Source of the DNA: Eretmocerus hayati | Taxonomy: Eukaryota > Arthropoda > Insecta > Hymenoptera > Aphelinidae | Direction: 5' to 3' | NCBI GenBank assembly: GCA_029851415.1 | Contig: CM056744.1 | Coordinates: forward strand, 89,391,907-89,455,906 | Length of the DNA: 64,000 nucleotides | Shown: piece after piece, positions 41,001-53,000 of the stretch | How positions within the stretch are numbered: the stretch's first letter is position 1 | How the letters are laid out: the number at the start of each line of letters is the position of its first letter | The notes under the pieces: generated by a model | Database searches by the model: none | Told to the model about the DNA's origin: nothing | The model's input: only the letters and a program-made list of their open reading frames with translations | Position numbers and translations under genes: made by a program

Positions 41001-44000
41001 TTGGTTGGACCAATATTTTTGGCACCGGTTCTCCTAAATGCAATTTCGTTGGCGATTTCTCAAGTGCGCAAACACGAAAAATGCAAAACACTAATTTTCA
41101 ATTTCCTAGGGCAAAAAACAAAAATCAAAAATCATCCGGGGTCGGTCCAAATCATCCATTTATTAATTGTTCATATTCATAAAACGTAGGGAAAAATTGC
41201 GCGAAGGTAGAAAGCTCGATTGCAAGCTCAAAACCATAAAAATATCTGGATCAACTTTTGGATGAGTCCAAATAAATAGCCCTTCAGAAGTTGGAATTCT
41301 AGAATGTATTTGCGAGGCTCACAGGCCATTCGTTAGTTCACTTATTAGCCACCATGGGTTCACAATATCAGATCCACTGGCTTGTTTATACATTCGATCC
41401 AGTTTTATACGGAATAGTTCGATGAAGATTCCACTATAAGGCGAGATAAGGTCAGAAGATCAATTATCGCATTACGAGCTAGGTTCGTTCCAAAGTACAT
41501 CTTATCCAATTTTATCAACCAACTATGGAGATTATAATTACCTCGAGCTCGTTTCTAGTATGTTCATAAAATATCAGCTATTATTTTGTACACCGAGTTA
41601 ACTGGCACAACACATCTGCCCTGAACGATCTTATTTCTCGTTTTTTAAAGTTCTAGTGTTCTGAAATCTGGTGGACTAGGTGTGTCCGTGTTTGCGGACA
41701 AAACTGGGCGAAGAGAACTCAGGGAGAGGTCGCACAATTACTCTAAGAGTTCGCATTATTACATTATGAGACCTAGTTTTGGGGTCGGGATTTCACATTG
41801 ACCAGATGACGATTTCCTTGTGTATTTTTCAGTGTAGAAAATGAGTTCGCACTCCTTTCTAGATAGCATGACTCCTTGTTAGATGAACAACACCTGGTTC
41901 TTCTAAGGTCTCGTCTAAGGTTCTCTTCACTCAGACAAAAATTCCGACGGGGAAGCTCAAAACGGAGCCCGAGGTTGCGTTCAGATGGTTATTTCTCATC
42001 GGCAGCATTTGATTACCACACTCACGCGAAAGTTTTTCCTCGTTATTTTCAAACTGCAAAGGTTATTGCTCCCTCGGTCACTGATTTCCATGCCGTGAAT
42101 CGCGAAAAGAGTTGTTGACGTAAACACCGGACGATATTTAGATGTACCTACATAGACTCGATCAAGGCAGACGAAGATATAGCGCGGGAAATTTTATAGT
42201 GTCCTTTTTCACATGACATTCGATTACACCCGATGATTCGAAAATATTCATCATAATTTCGACATTATGTCGACATCCGCCGCTAAGAGGTTGAGATTCT
42301 GGTAGCGAGCAAAATTCTTCGTTATTCGGTGGTGTGAGACCAAATCATATACACTCGGGAGCAACCTGAACTGTCCACACGTTAGCCAACTTAAGACCCT
42401 CTCACCTATGCTATTAGCATGGGAGAGAGACTTTTAAGTTGGCGGCAGTGTGGACAGTTCAGGTTGCTCCCGAGTGTACGTTGCAAGTGGCGTGGACAAG
42501 CGGAGGAGACGCCAAGTACGACACGAAGCTATGGCTATAACGTATCTTTGCACATAATCTTGATTGAATAATTTTGACACAATGAATTAGCATAATTCTG
42601 TAGATATGCACCAGTAGATAGACTATGAGCGTTCTAATACAACTGTATTAGAACTCTCTGAGCGTTTGAATACACACATCAAAACGCTCGGAGAGTTTTA
42701 ATACAAATTGTATTAGAACGCCCAGAGAGTTCTACTGCAAATCGTAGAACTCTAGCCTCATCTACTATTGAGTGATCAGTCCGTGTACCACGTACTACCG
42801 CTCTTATCACATTTCTTGCAATTCTTCATTCTATCATACTTATAGTCGGAATAAGACTTTTGGGTGGATGGTTTTTCAGACTTCTCTTTCCACGAAGAGG
42901 GTCCTTTTTTCTTTTGCTCTTCATCTAGGAGAAGACTTTGCTCTTGCGAGCTGCTGCTGCTTCGGTTTCCCATGATGGAATGAGAGGAGTCCGAAATGCC
43001 GAGCTATTTAATCACAAACGTCATACTCCTCACCGTTCTTTCCAAATTGGCGACAATAAGGATGTCTCGGTCGAGGTATGAAGGGTGCTTCGAACGGGTT
43101 GGTATACCCTCGAAGCCGTTTTTCCAACTTATCTTTTGAGAGCTTCCGCTCAGTGACCTTACTCCATCCACACCCCATTATGGAATGATGAAAACATTGA
43201 GCTCGCTAGCTATTTATATCTTCCCACTCCATCTCCTCTACCCAGTCGTGAGAATGGTCCTTGATGAATTTTCTAATGAGTTCAACATTGTGAAGGGCAC
43301 AAACTACTTTTTGAGCGTTTGGATGGTGTGTGCAGAGTGTGACGTGTTTTTGACTGTACAGAGCATCAAATGATAGATATCCAGACTCCGTGATGTCACG
43401 GACTTTGAAACCAAATCTCTCCAACCAGTCCTTATTAATTGAACCTTTGACAATGATGGACTCAGCATTCTGCAAAAGTTCCCTCAGAATGTGACCAACT
43501 TGAGTGTAGGGGACGTCCCCAGAACACCAAGGAATGCCATGATAATTTCTCTCAAGCCATAGATTTTGTCTCACATATTTTTGAGACAATCTCTTCAGAG
43601 GAAAGGGCTCTTTGAAGAGGAAGACAAGAGGCTCGGAATCTACATCGAGGGGTGCTACAGCAAGCTCTTTCAAGACAAAATCGTCGACAGGCTGCTTGAA
43701 GCCTTGCATGTCTACGATGTACGCCATCTCAAGACATACTGAGCCCCTCAATAATTGAGATGAGCCAATTCACAATCGGAATCATGCTCGAATACACCGA
43801 CACCTGTATTATGAAACCCTCTATATTTTAAAGGTTGTAGTTTGTAATGATTTGGACATCGTGTATCGTAGGACTCACATCTTTTGTGTCGGTCACACAC
43901 ATTGGATATTCCAAAGCGTATGTGACAGATGTCATTGTCAAAGATGATTTTCAAGAGATCTGCTACCGCAACATCGTAATAGACTTTCTCATCCCATAAG

Positions 44001-47000
44001 TCACAAGCTTCACGGTGAGGTTTGAGACATTTAGGATCCTTGCAGATGTTAGAAATATAATCCAGTGGCTGAAAGCAAATTTTCCTTCTATAATAACCTA
44101 GAAGAGCAACGTAAAATTTGAGGCTTGTAGTGTCTTTCAGCAGATCAATCACGCGCATCATCTCCTCGAGGTAGTCTGATTCATATTCAGATTGATCTCG
44201 TTCTCTGAACTTTATGATCATTTGAATGATTTGCTGCCATGCCAGACCCTCGAGTGATTTTTTGAAGTCAGGATAAAAATGACAATCTGGGTGTCGACAG
44301 TTGGTTTCTCTACAGCAGAGACCTTTCTTGCCCGACATCTCGAGAGCAACTGGCTCTAGATAACTTTGCGCACATCTCCGCTTACTGGATTATACTCAAT
44401 GATTCGATCATGTATAATCAAACAATAAGCTGTCGTATTCTCTGGGAAATTCTCTCTCGACTCAATTTCCAAGCGAACATCGACTGGTGCGTTCTTCAGA
44501 GTCTCACTTTGTTTTGAACAGTCTAAAACGATGAGAGGGACATTTGTGATGAACTGCTTCTTATTCAATATGGGTTCTGAATCTCTACCATAGTAGGCGC
44601 TCTGAAAGTGAACGTACATATCGTAAAGTATTGCATACTGATTTCTCGTTATGTCCAAATTGAGATTACCGTAAGGATAATATTGAGAATTGAGGAAAAG
44701 TTTGACATCGCTGATATTACAGTGATCGAACAGACTTGCGTTTTTCTCCTTCCTATTTTTCCTAGCGGTTTGGAAGCCGAGCACGATGAAACGTGGTTTT
44801 TCTAATTGATTCGACGTTTTTACAGTCCACACGTGTTTTGACGTGGTCGGAAGGGTAGGATACTCAAAGAGTTCCCAAGATCGAAAACTCATTGCCATCG
44901 GCTTACTCCTCTGTAGTTGATTGAGCATTTTAATTCTGAGTTGGTGAGATGGTGTCACGTATGGCATGAGCCACTCTATTTTAGTTAATTCAATTTGCCA
45001 CTGATCCCAAGTCACCACTGGAGGTGTTCCGACATTATAAGATGTCGATTGCACAGCATTGACATCAGTATTGGATCTTTGAAGGATCAACTCATGTTTG
45101 GCATTGACTACTACTTTTCGATAGTCTTCTGCAAAACCTAGGATTTTATTCAAAGGGATGCATACATCGAAACGTCCTTGATCATCAATAATGCTTTTAG
45201 TTTCCTCAATATCCAACCATCCCGCATTCTCCATATTTTGTCGAGGATTCAAGGATATCCACCCTTTCATCAAACTGGTTATACCGACGTTTCTACAACG
45301 ATCTATCTCTATCGCGTTAATTTCATAACGGATGCCGGAAAAGAGATGACACGGAGCATTGTTCACGAACTTTGTGTGCCATGCTGTGGTGCCAGACGTT
45401 ACATTCAGTCGACCAATTATATGGAGAGAGCTTTTGGAAGGTAACACGCAAAGATCTTGATGCTGAATCGATATGCGAATTTCGTCGTTATTAGCATAAT
45501 TGTTTCCTGTGTAAGGTTGATGAGCGTGAACTTCATAGTGAGAAATATCATCGTCGAAAACGACGGGAGAGTGAATGTCTAGGATGTCTTCCATTCTTTT
45601 TGAAACAACAGATGAATATGCACGTTAATTTCCACCAGGCTTTACGCGGAAACCGTGGCTTTTGAGAAACTGAACGTTTTGCCGTGTTAGCGCTTTGAGA
45701 GCTCGACGACGACTGACTGTTGAGTGACATGGTGCACTGGTTTTATACCCTCGACCGTAATATACGATACCCATCACTGTATTGCTCTGAGGTGAAGTCT
45801 TACTGTGATTTCTTCTCCTTGGAAATCGACCAACTTCCCGTCTTGATCAACCACTGCAATCTGGATATCAGTGATCTCTCTCTTAGGGATCAATGGTAAG
45901 TAGATCTTCGAAGTCGGAACTTCGATGATTTTATAGCCGGGAGGGACTGCTGGGAAGAACTGGTGGAGGGTATGAGCTTTATGATTGTTCAGATAACTAC
46001 CAGTGATGATACTGCACTCAATCCTCAATGAATTTATCCTAAGAATCCTTATTGGTAAATTAGAAATATGTTCTATACCAGCTTTCAAAATTCGTGGTGT
46101 GAATCCGAGCAATCTCCCAATTGATCCTTCAACTTTGAAATCGACAGATTCACTACACTTGATCACACTGCGAAGAGTATTATTGTTTGGTTTCAAACTG
46201 AAAGTTATACCGGTCTCAAATAGTTCTCCTTGAATGTATTTCTCAATATTATCGATCTCGTAACAACCTGTTGGTATTGTGATCGTCTTGGTTCCGATGA
46301 TAATCTTATTTCGTCCCTCGTGAATATTAGGAAACGAATGATAAGAGAGGAAATCAATCAAAGCGCAGTCGTAATTCTTATAAGACTTTAGCTCGATTGG
46401 AGGATTGTAATGAGCTTCGAGAATTGGAGAGTTCCCTGACAGAATCAGAGTATTTGACTCCATGACTGATGAGAACAGAATGAGAAAGTTAAGCAAATCA
46501 CTCCTTTATATACCCTAGAGCTCATTGCATAAGAATTTAAGACACAGATGACCGCAGTTGAAACTTCCGAATTCTTGATATCTCTTTGGATTATACTTTA
46601 CATTATCGACTCCAAGATATAACATCAGATCTAATGGTGGCTGAAGGTCACCAAAGCTGTCAAAATATACGACATCATTCCCCCTCTTACGGTATGCGAC
46701 CCAATGCGTCCCTGGTCCACTCTGATCATCGAGATTGACTATCGCCGACTCTCGATAGCGAGGCCCATCCGCCGGTAAAGCATCCCTCATGAAGACTCCC
46801 CGAAAATTGGGTATCCTCTTCTTTTTTGCATACTCGAGTATATCGAAATTGGACAATGCTCTGTCAGGCAAATTTACTTCGATCTTTTTTTTTTCAAACC
46901 ATCCCCCATATACGGGCTCAAATAGAGTCCAAAGCCTTTCTTATGCGTCTTCAAATAGAGTCCCTTTCCAAGAGCGATAGCTTCCATTGTCTTGTTATGC

Positions 47001-50000
47001 CGTTGACTCTCTTCCAACTGACGTTTCGCCGCCTTGGCTTGGTTTATAGCCTTAGCAACCCCGGCAGCTCCGCCAGCTAGAGCACCAGTTGCGCTCAGTC
47101 CCGCAAATAAAGGTATGAGATATGGTAAAAATCCACCAATTTTTGTGGAAACTGGTAAGACTCGGGGAATTTTCACTCGAATTTTACCACCTACTTTCCT
47201 GATTGCGGCTCGTGCGCCTCTCATTGCTGAACTTATCACTTTTTTTGCTGACTTGTCATGAACCGTTGACTTCGCAGCTGCCTTGATGATCGTGCTTAAA
47301 GAAGTCGTGTGCCTTCTCTTTTTCGGGGGAATCTTGACCTTCCTCGTAGCAGCTCTCGTCTTCTTTCGACCAGTCTTCTTCTTTCTCACACCAGCTCTCC
47401 TCTTGAGACCCATACCGGCTTTCGTCTTCAATTTCATAGCAGTAGTTACAGCCCAAGCTGCTGCCTTCTCTCCAATACTTGCGTCCTTTGCTCGTACTCG
47501 ATTCCAAGCTTTTTCCGCTAGAACTCGGTCTGCAGCGTGTCTCGCTTCAATATTTTCTCGATTCTGAGAATATGCTATATCGTGGTCCTTACAAAATGAG
47601 TCCAGAGGATTAATCCCGGGATCACCCCGAGCCAAGCGCTTCTCCAATTTAGTCCCTGGTCCGCAGTACTGATAACCAGGTAAGTGAAGCTCCACTGGGA
47701 GTCTATTGATGAACTTGTTAACTAGACCGCGACCGTATTTTCTCTTGCGAGATCTCTTATAAATGATCATCACTCTCCAGAAGTCTGCGAGTGACTGATC
47801 GAGAGGTTATATAAGCCTGGTATTTATACCTACCTCGTCACTTTGATCGGAGACACTGAGCAGTCACAATGGATTTCTCAGAGAGCTCGAAGAAATTACC
47901 GGTGATCAACTTTGACGTCCTAGTGAAAGATGAGAAGAAGGTAAAACGACACGGAGACTTACTCCCTGACACTATCAGAGCAATTTTCTGCGGACCATCT
48001 AATTGTGGCAAAACCAACAGCTTATTAGCTCTCTTGATACATCCTAATGGTTTAAAATATGAGAACGTATATTTATACTCTAAATCCCTTAATCAAGCAA
48101 AATATCAGTTCTTGAAGGACGTTTTAGAACCGATCGAGGGGTTGAACTATTTCCCATTCAGTGATAATGAAGAGGTGATATCGCCAGACAAGACGCTACC
48201 AAATTCTATCATGATTTTTGACGATGTTGCTTGTGACAAAAATCAAGACCATTTACGTAATTTCTTCTGCATGGGGAGACACAAGGGAGTGGATTGCTTC
48301 TATCTCTGTCAATCGTACGCTCAAGTGCCTAAGCTTCTAGTCAGGGATAACGTTAATTTATTAGTCTTATTCAAGCAGGATCAAAAAAATCAGAAACATG
48401 TTTATGACAACCACGTAAATACTGATATGTCATTTCAGGCGTTTCGAGAATTGTGTTCAGCTTGTTGGAATGATTCTCACGGATTTCTCGTCATCGATAA
48501 AGATCGAGAAATCAACGATGGTCGATATAGAAAAGGTTTTGATTGTTTTGCTACAAATATATCGTACTGAAGGTCCTCACGTCTAGTCTATCACGAGACA
48601 TCATCGAGTGAACATGGCTGAATTGGAGAAAGAGAAGAACATATTGCAACAACTCGTGAAAGCGAGGGATGCCGTCAGACATAAATATAATCTGCTGAAA
48701 TATGAGAAAGAAAATGTGGACAAAGCTTTGGGTGAAACGTTCAAACCAATTATTGAACCGCTAGAAAAAATTGTTTCACAAACGAAAGACTCTCTTTCAT
48801 CCAAAACTGCTCTGCGAAATATTCCTCTCAAAGCTAAGAAAAGACCCAAACTCTTGAAGAATTTTCAATTGAAAAGTTCGGAAGAAACCGAAAGCACGTT
48901 ATCACCTGATGAGTCGGGTCATGAAACATCTTTTTTTGACGCGCCAGAGGTTGGAAACGACTATAAAAGCCCACTCAAACATCCGTTATATGGGAAAGGA
49001 GACGATTTACTCTATGGAGTGTATGAAAAACATGGTAAAACGATGCTTGGTAATTCAGAAATTCTTTTCGAAGACGACATTAAAGTCAATAAAGTATCTT
49101 ATCCCGCGACGCCTGGACTGCTACAGTTAATATTAATGAAACAGCCTAATATGAAACTGGTCACCGAGAAGGATTCATCTCTATATCGTCAAATTTTAGA
49201 AACTACGAGTGCTCATAGGAAGAGACACAATCCTGATGAGACTCTTCGAGCATCCGCGACGAGTAAAAAGTTTAATGAAATTATAAAACCTCTATTCGCG
49301 AAAGATGAGATTCCTGATGGAATTTATGGCTCGGGAGTAATGCCGCAGTACAAAGTCGCTCGAATTAATTCAAGGATGGATTATGTATATTGGGACGATC
49401 CGAACGAATTAGTTGATCGTCTCCGATTACTCATAGCAGAAAGGACAGCGGGTAATCGAAATCATGATAATGAGATCCACTCAATAATTGACGAATTGAG
49501 AGAAGCTGGCTATATAATGAACTGATTTCAATCAGCTGCATCAGTATCAAAATGAGCGTCGATGTGTTCGGACGTGCCTTGAAGCGGAAGACGATTGAGG
49601 AGGGACTCCGTGGCCCACCTGGCATTGGGTATAAATTCACGGACGATGGTCAATTCGATGCAGAAGGTAAACGACTTTGTAACCTCGCAGCACCGGTGGA
49701 CCCTAGTGACGCAGTTAATTTCCAAACTTTGAAGGATTTTCTTCACTCCGAAATTCAAAGTACACATGAAGTTACGTCAAAACTGAGGAGTGATATAGAC
49801 GACGTGAACGTTATTCTAGCCGCGGACGAAGATACGTTCAAAAAAGATACAAAGTACTTGACAGATCTTGTCGAAGCACACAGGGACGAGATTGATCAGC
49901 AGATTCTTACTTTGAATGCTAAATTACACGAGTTGGAGAGCGCATTCGAAGCCAAGAATAATAAACGAAGAAAACGATGAATCAGAAACGCGTAGTCGTT

Positions 50001-53000
50001 AAAGAGTTGCATAAGCCAGCTCGGCGCAATTATCCTCGGAGACAAGTTGACATTCGAGGACTGGATGAAAGCTGGCAAGCTGATCTCGTAGAGATGCAAC
50101 CTTATTCGAAAGAAAATAAAGGTTTTCGATATTTATTGACTGTCATTGATGTCTTTTCCAAGTATGCTTGGGCAGTCCCAGTGAAATCTAAGGACGGAAA
50201 AGATGTCACAGCTGCAATGGAATCAATTTTGAAGCAAGGTAGAGTTCCAAAAAACTTGCAAACTGATAGAGGTAAAGAGTTCTATAATAAAACTTTCCAG
50301 AGTCTGATGAGAAAGTATAACATCAACCTTTACTCAACGTACAGTGAAATGAAGGCATCCATTTGTGAACGTCTTAATCGCACTTTGAAGAATAAAATGT
50401 GGACTCGATTTAGTTTACAAGGCAATCATAAATGGTTAGGATTCTTACCTGATCTGCTTGAAGAATATAATGATACAAAACATAGTAAGATAAAAATGAA
50501 ACCGAAAGATGTGAATGCTGAGAATGAAGCTCAAGTTCTTCGTTGCTTTCCAATAGATAATCGAATCGTGAAAAAACCAAAGTTCAAAGTAAACGATAAG
50601 GTTAGAGTGAGCCGGATCAAAGGCGTGTTTGACAAAGCCTACTGGCCGAATTGGTCTACAGAAATTTTCACAATTGACAAAATTCGTAAAAGCAAACCAG
50701 TGACGTATCATTTAAAGGACTATCAGGATGAGCCTGTATCTGGATGTTTCTATGAAGAAGAGCTCTCGAAAGTAAAGTATCCAGATGTATATTTGGTGGA
50801 AAAAGTAATAAGAAAACGAGGCAATCAAATGTATGTTAAATGGCTCGGTTTTGATAGCAGTCATAACAGTTGGATAAATCAACAATAAATTATTTTTATT
50901 GAGAAAGGGAGAGGGCCCCCACCTGCGCCCCCTACCAGTAGAGAACAACCAGCAGAGCAACTCTCAAACTTGAGATTCAAGTTGGAGAGTTGGTCGGTTT
51001 CTCTTCCTCAGATGCTTTCTCTCATTTATTTATATACATTCATTTACATATATACAAGTACTTATATAAACTTGAATTTACCATCACCTAAATTCAGAAT
51101 GGATAATTCGAGCTTGTTCGCTTTCGCGCCCAGATAGTCAAACATTTCTTCGTCATCGTAAAGTGCTTTGCAAATTCTCGGAGGTGCGAAAATTTGAAAT
51201 TGCTCGGTGACTTCGTCGATGTGGAAGACAATTTGTTTGCCATATTTTGTATTGAGTTTCCTTATTTCGGTGATCGAATAGCTCTGATTTTGCTCCAATT
51301 CTTTCCATGTCTTTTTGGGTAGAATCCCATTGTTGGAAGCGATATCGTTCAGATTATCGATATCCATTTTCTAGAAGGAAAATAAAAATGAATTCATCTC
51401 ACAAAAAAAAATTAGTGTGCGTTCTTCATTGCATTTACTTACATCTGACATGATTCAAGGACAAGTTCTCTTATTTGAAGGACCTTCACTCTCAAAGATA
51501 ACAGAAGGGCGAATGCGTTTCAGACGATGGGCCTCAGTTGATTCAAAGTCTTCTGCAAATTCTCTCGAGAGACTTTCGTCCAAGAAGAGATTCAAAATAT
51601 CTTCGTCGAAGAGACTCAAGATATCTTTGTCGAGAGATTCTGAAATCGGCGATCTACTCTCGGCTACTGAGTGACTGGACTCAATCTTCTGATCAGATTG
51701 GATACGTAGAGTTTCCTCCACTACACCTTCAAAATCGTGTTGGAATTCGACCTGGAGGTCTTCGTCTAGTACAAAATCAATCTGGAAGTCTTCTTCTGGG
51801 ATGAAATCGACCTGGGGAGCTTCTTCTGGAGGTCTTCTCTCTGGCTCGTCGACAGCTGAACTGAGCTCAGCCCTCGCCATCGGCTCTATAAGGGGGAGCT
51901 CCCCCACTCTATCAGTCTCCATCGAGATATCCTTATGGCCCCAGGGTCGAGTGTCGGTCTTTCCAGCGATCAAGAATCGTTTATTATCATATGGACTCAG
52001 GCCGACTTTTTCTTGTCGCTCCGTTCGAACATTGTGCAGTCGAGAACGGATGGTATTTTGTACACATTTCACTACATTTCCATTGAACAAGCAGTCTCGA
52101 TAATTTTCAAATGTAAGAGTCCTTTTGACAACTCCAGTCTTGACTCCTTTGGCTTTAAACACTGGTGGTTGGTTTTGAATGAGAATGCAGTACATTTTAC
52201 TGCGGAGTCCGATGAATTCCGTCATTATACATCCATTACATTCATCTTTGAAGAGTCCGACGATTTTTTTATTCTTTCGCTCTATTCCAAACGAATTTGA
52301 CTCTTCATAGTCGGACGTGTCGAACCAATCAGAGTGTTCTTTCATGATTTCATAGATGTTAGCGCCCTCTATGAGATAGATCAGGCTATCAGTATCTGTA
52401 TATAGGAGCTTACAGTGCGCTCCAGCCCACTCTTTCATTTTCGAGTAGTGGAAGTCGTACATGTGTGTCTTTGATATATCGAGCACAGACAAGCCGACGT
52501 ACGTGGGTTTGCTCATCACGACCTCAGTGCGAAGCTTTTGGATAGCTACCAAGTCATCGTCAATCACTGAAACGCTATGAAAATCGGGACTAGCTATGTG
52601 CGCTTCTGCTCCGTATCGTCCGGACCACTTTTTCACGAGTTTGACTGTCACTCTCTTGCGCTCATTCTCCATTGTCTTGCCGTATACAGCATTGACCATC
52701 AATTTAAATAATGCCTTTTCGAATGGATTAGCTGCGGTGGCTCTTTTCTGCGTATTAAAAGCAACATATGGCTCCAACCAGGGACTCTGAGTGAATTTCA
52801 GAGCTCGATGAATTTTTTTCACTATAAGTCCATGTTCGCGAGCTTGTTTGAGAGCTCTGTAATGGATTACATAACGTTCCTTGTCATAAAGAGTTGTGAG
52901 TAACTTTTTATGCTTGCTAGCAGGTGGAGCCATATGTTCAGGACAGAAAGGTAAGTCTTGATGCTTCACGTGAAGCTCTTCTGGATAAATCAAGTCACAT

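Larger units (their letters stand above)
40327..42606 (+). other. Intron 5, left of the Polinton
   Basis: Holds the inverted second copy of a dispersed repeat (about 40440-40990) and a perfect-arm inverted repeat at 42350-42478. Otherwise no gene. Confidence 0.6.

Noticed and set aside
45548..45730. 60-codon Ser-rich frame overlapping the major capsid start
   Set aside because: Its ATG lies upstream of the transcription start predicted from the TATA box at 45741-45750 and the TCAGT at 45714, so it is probably just leader sequence.
46464..46496. N-terminal extension of the minor capsid frame
   Set aside because: It begins with TTG and lies in the predicted leader; the ATG at 46463 is the natural start.
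47256..47507. Other-frame ORFs within the PLA2-protein gene
   Set aside because: Shadows of the Lys/Arg-rich coding sequence on either strand.
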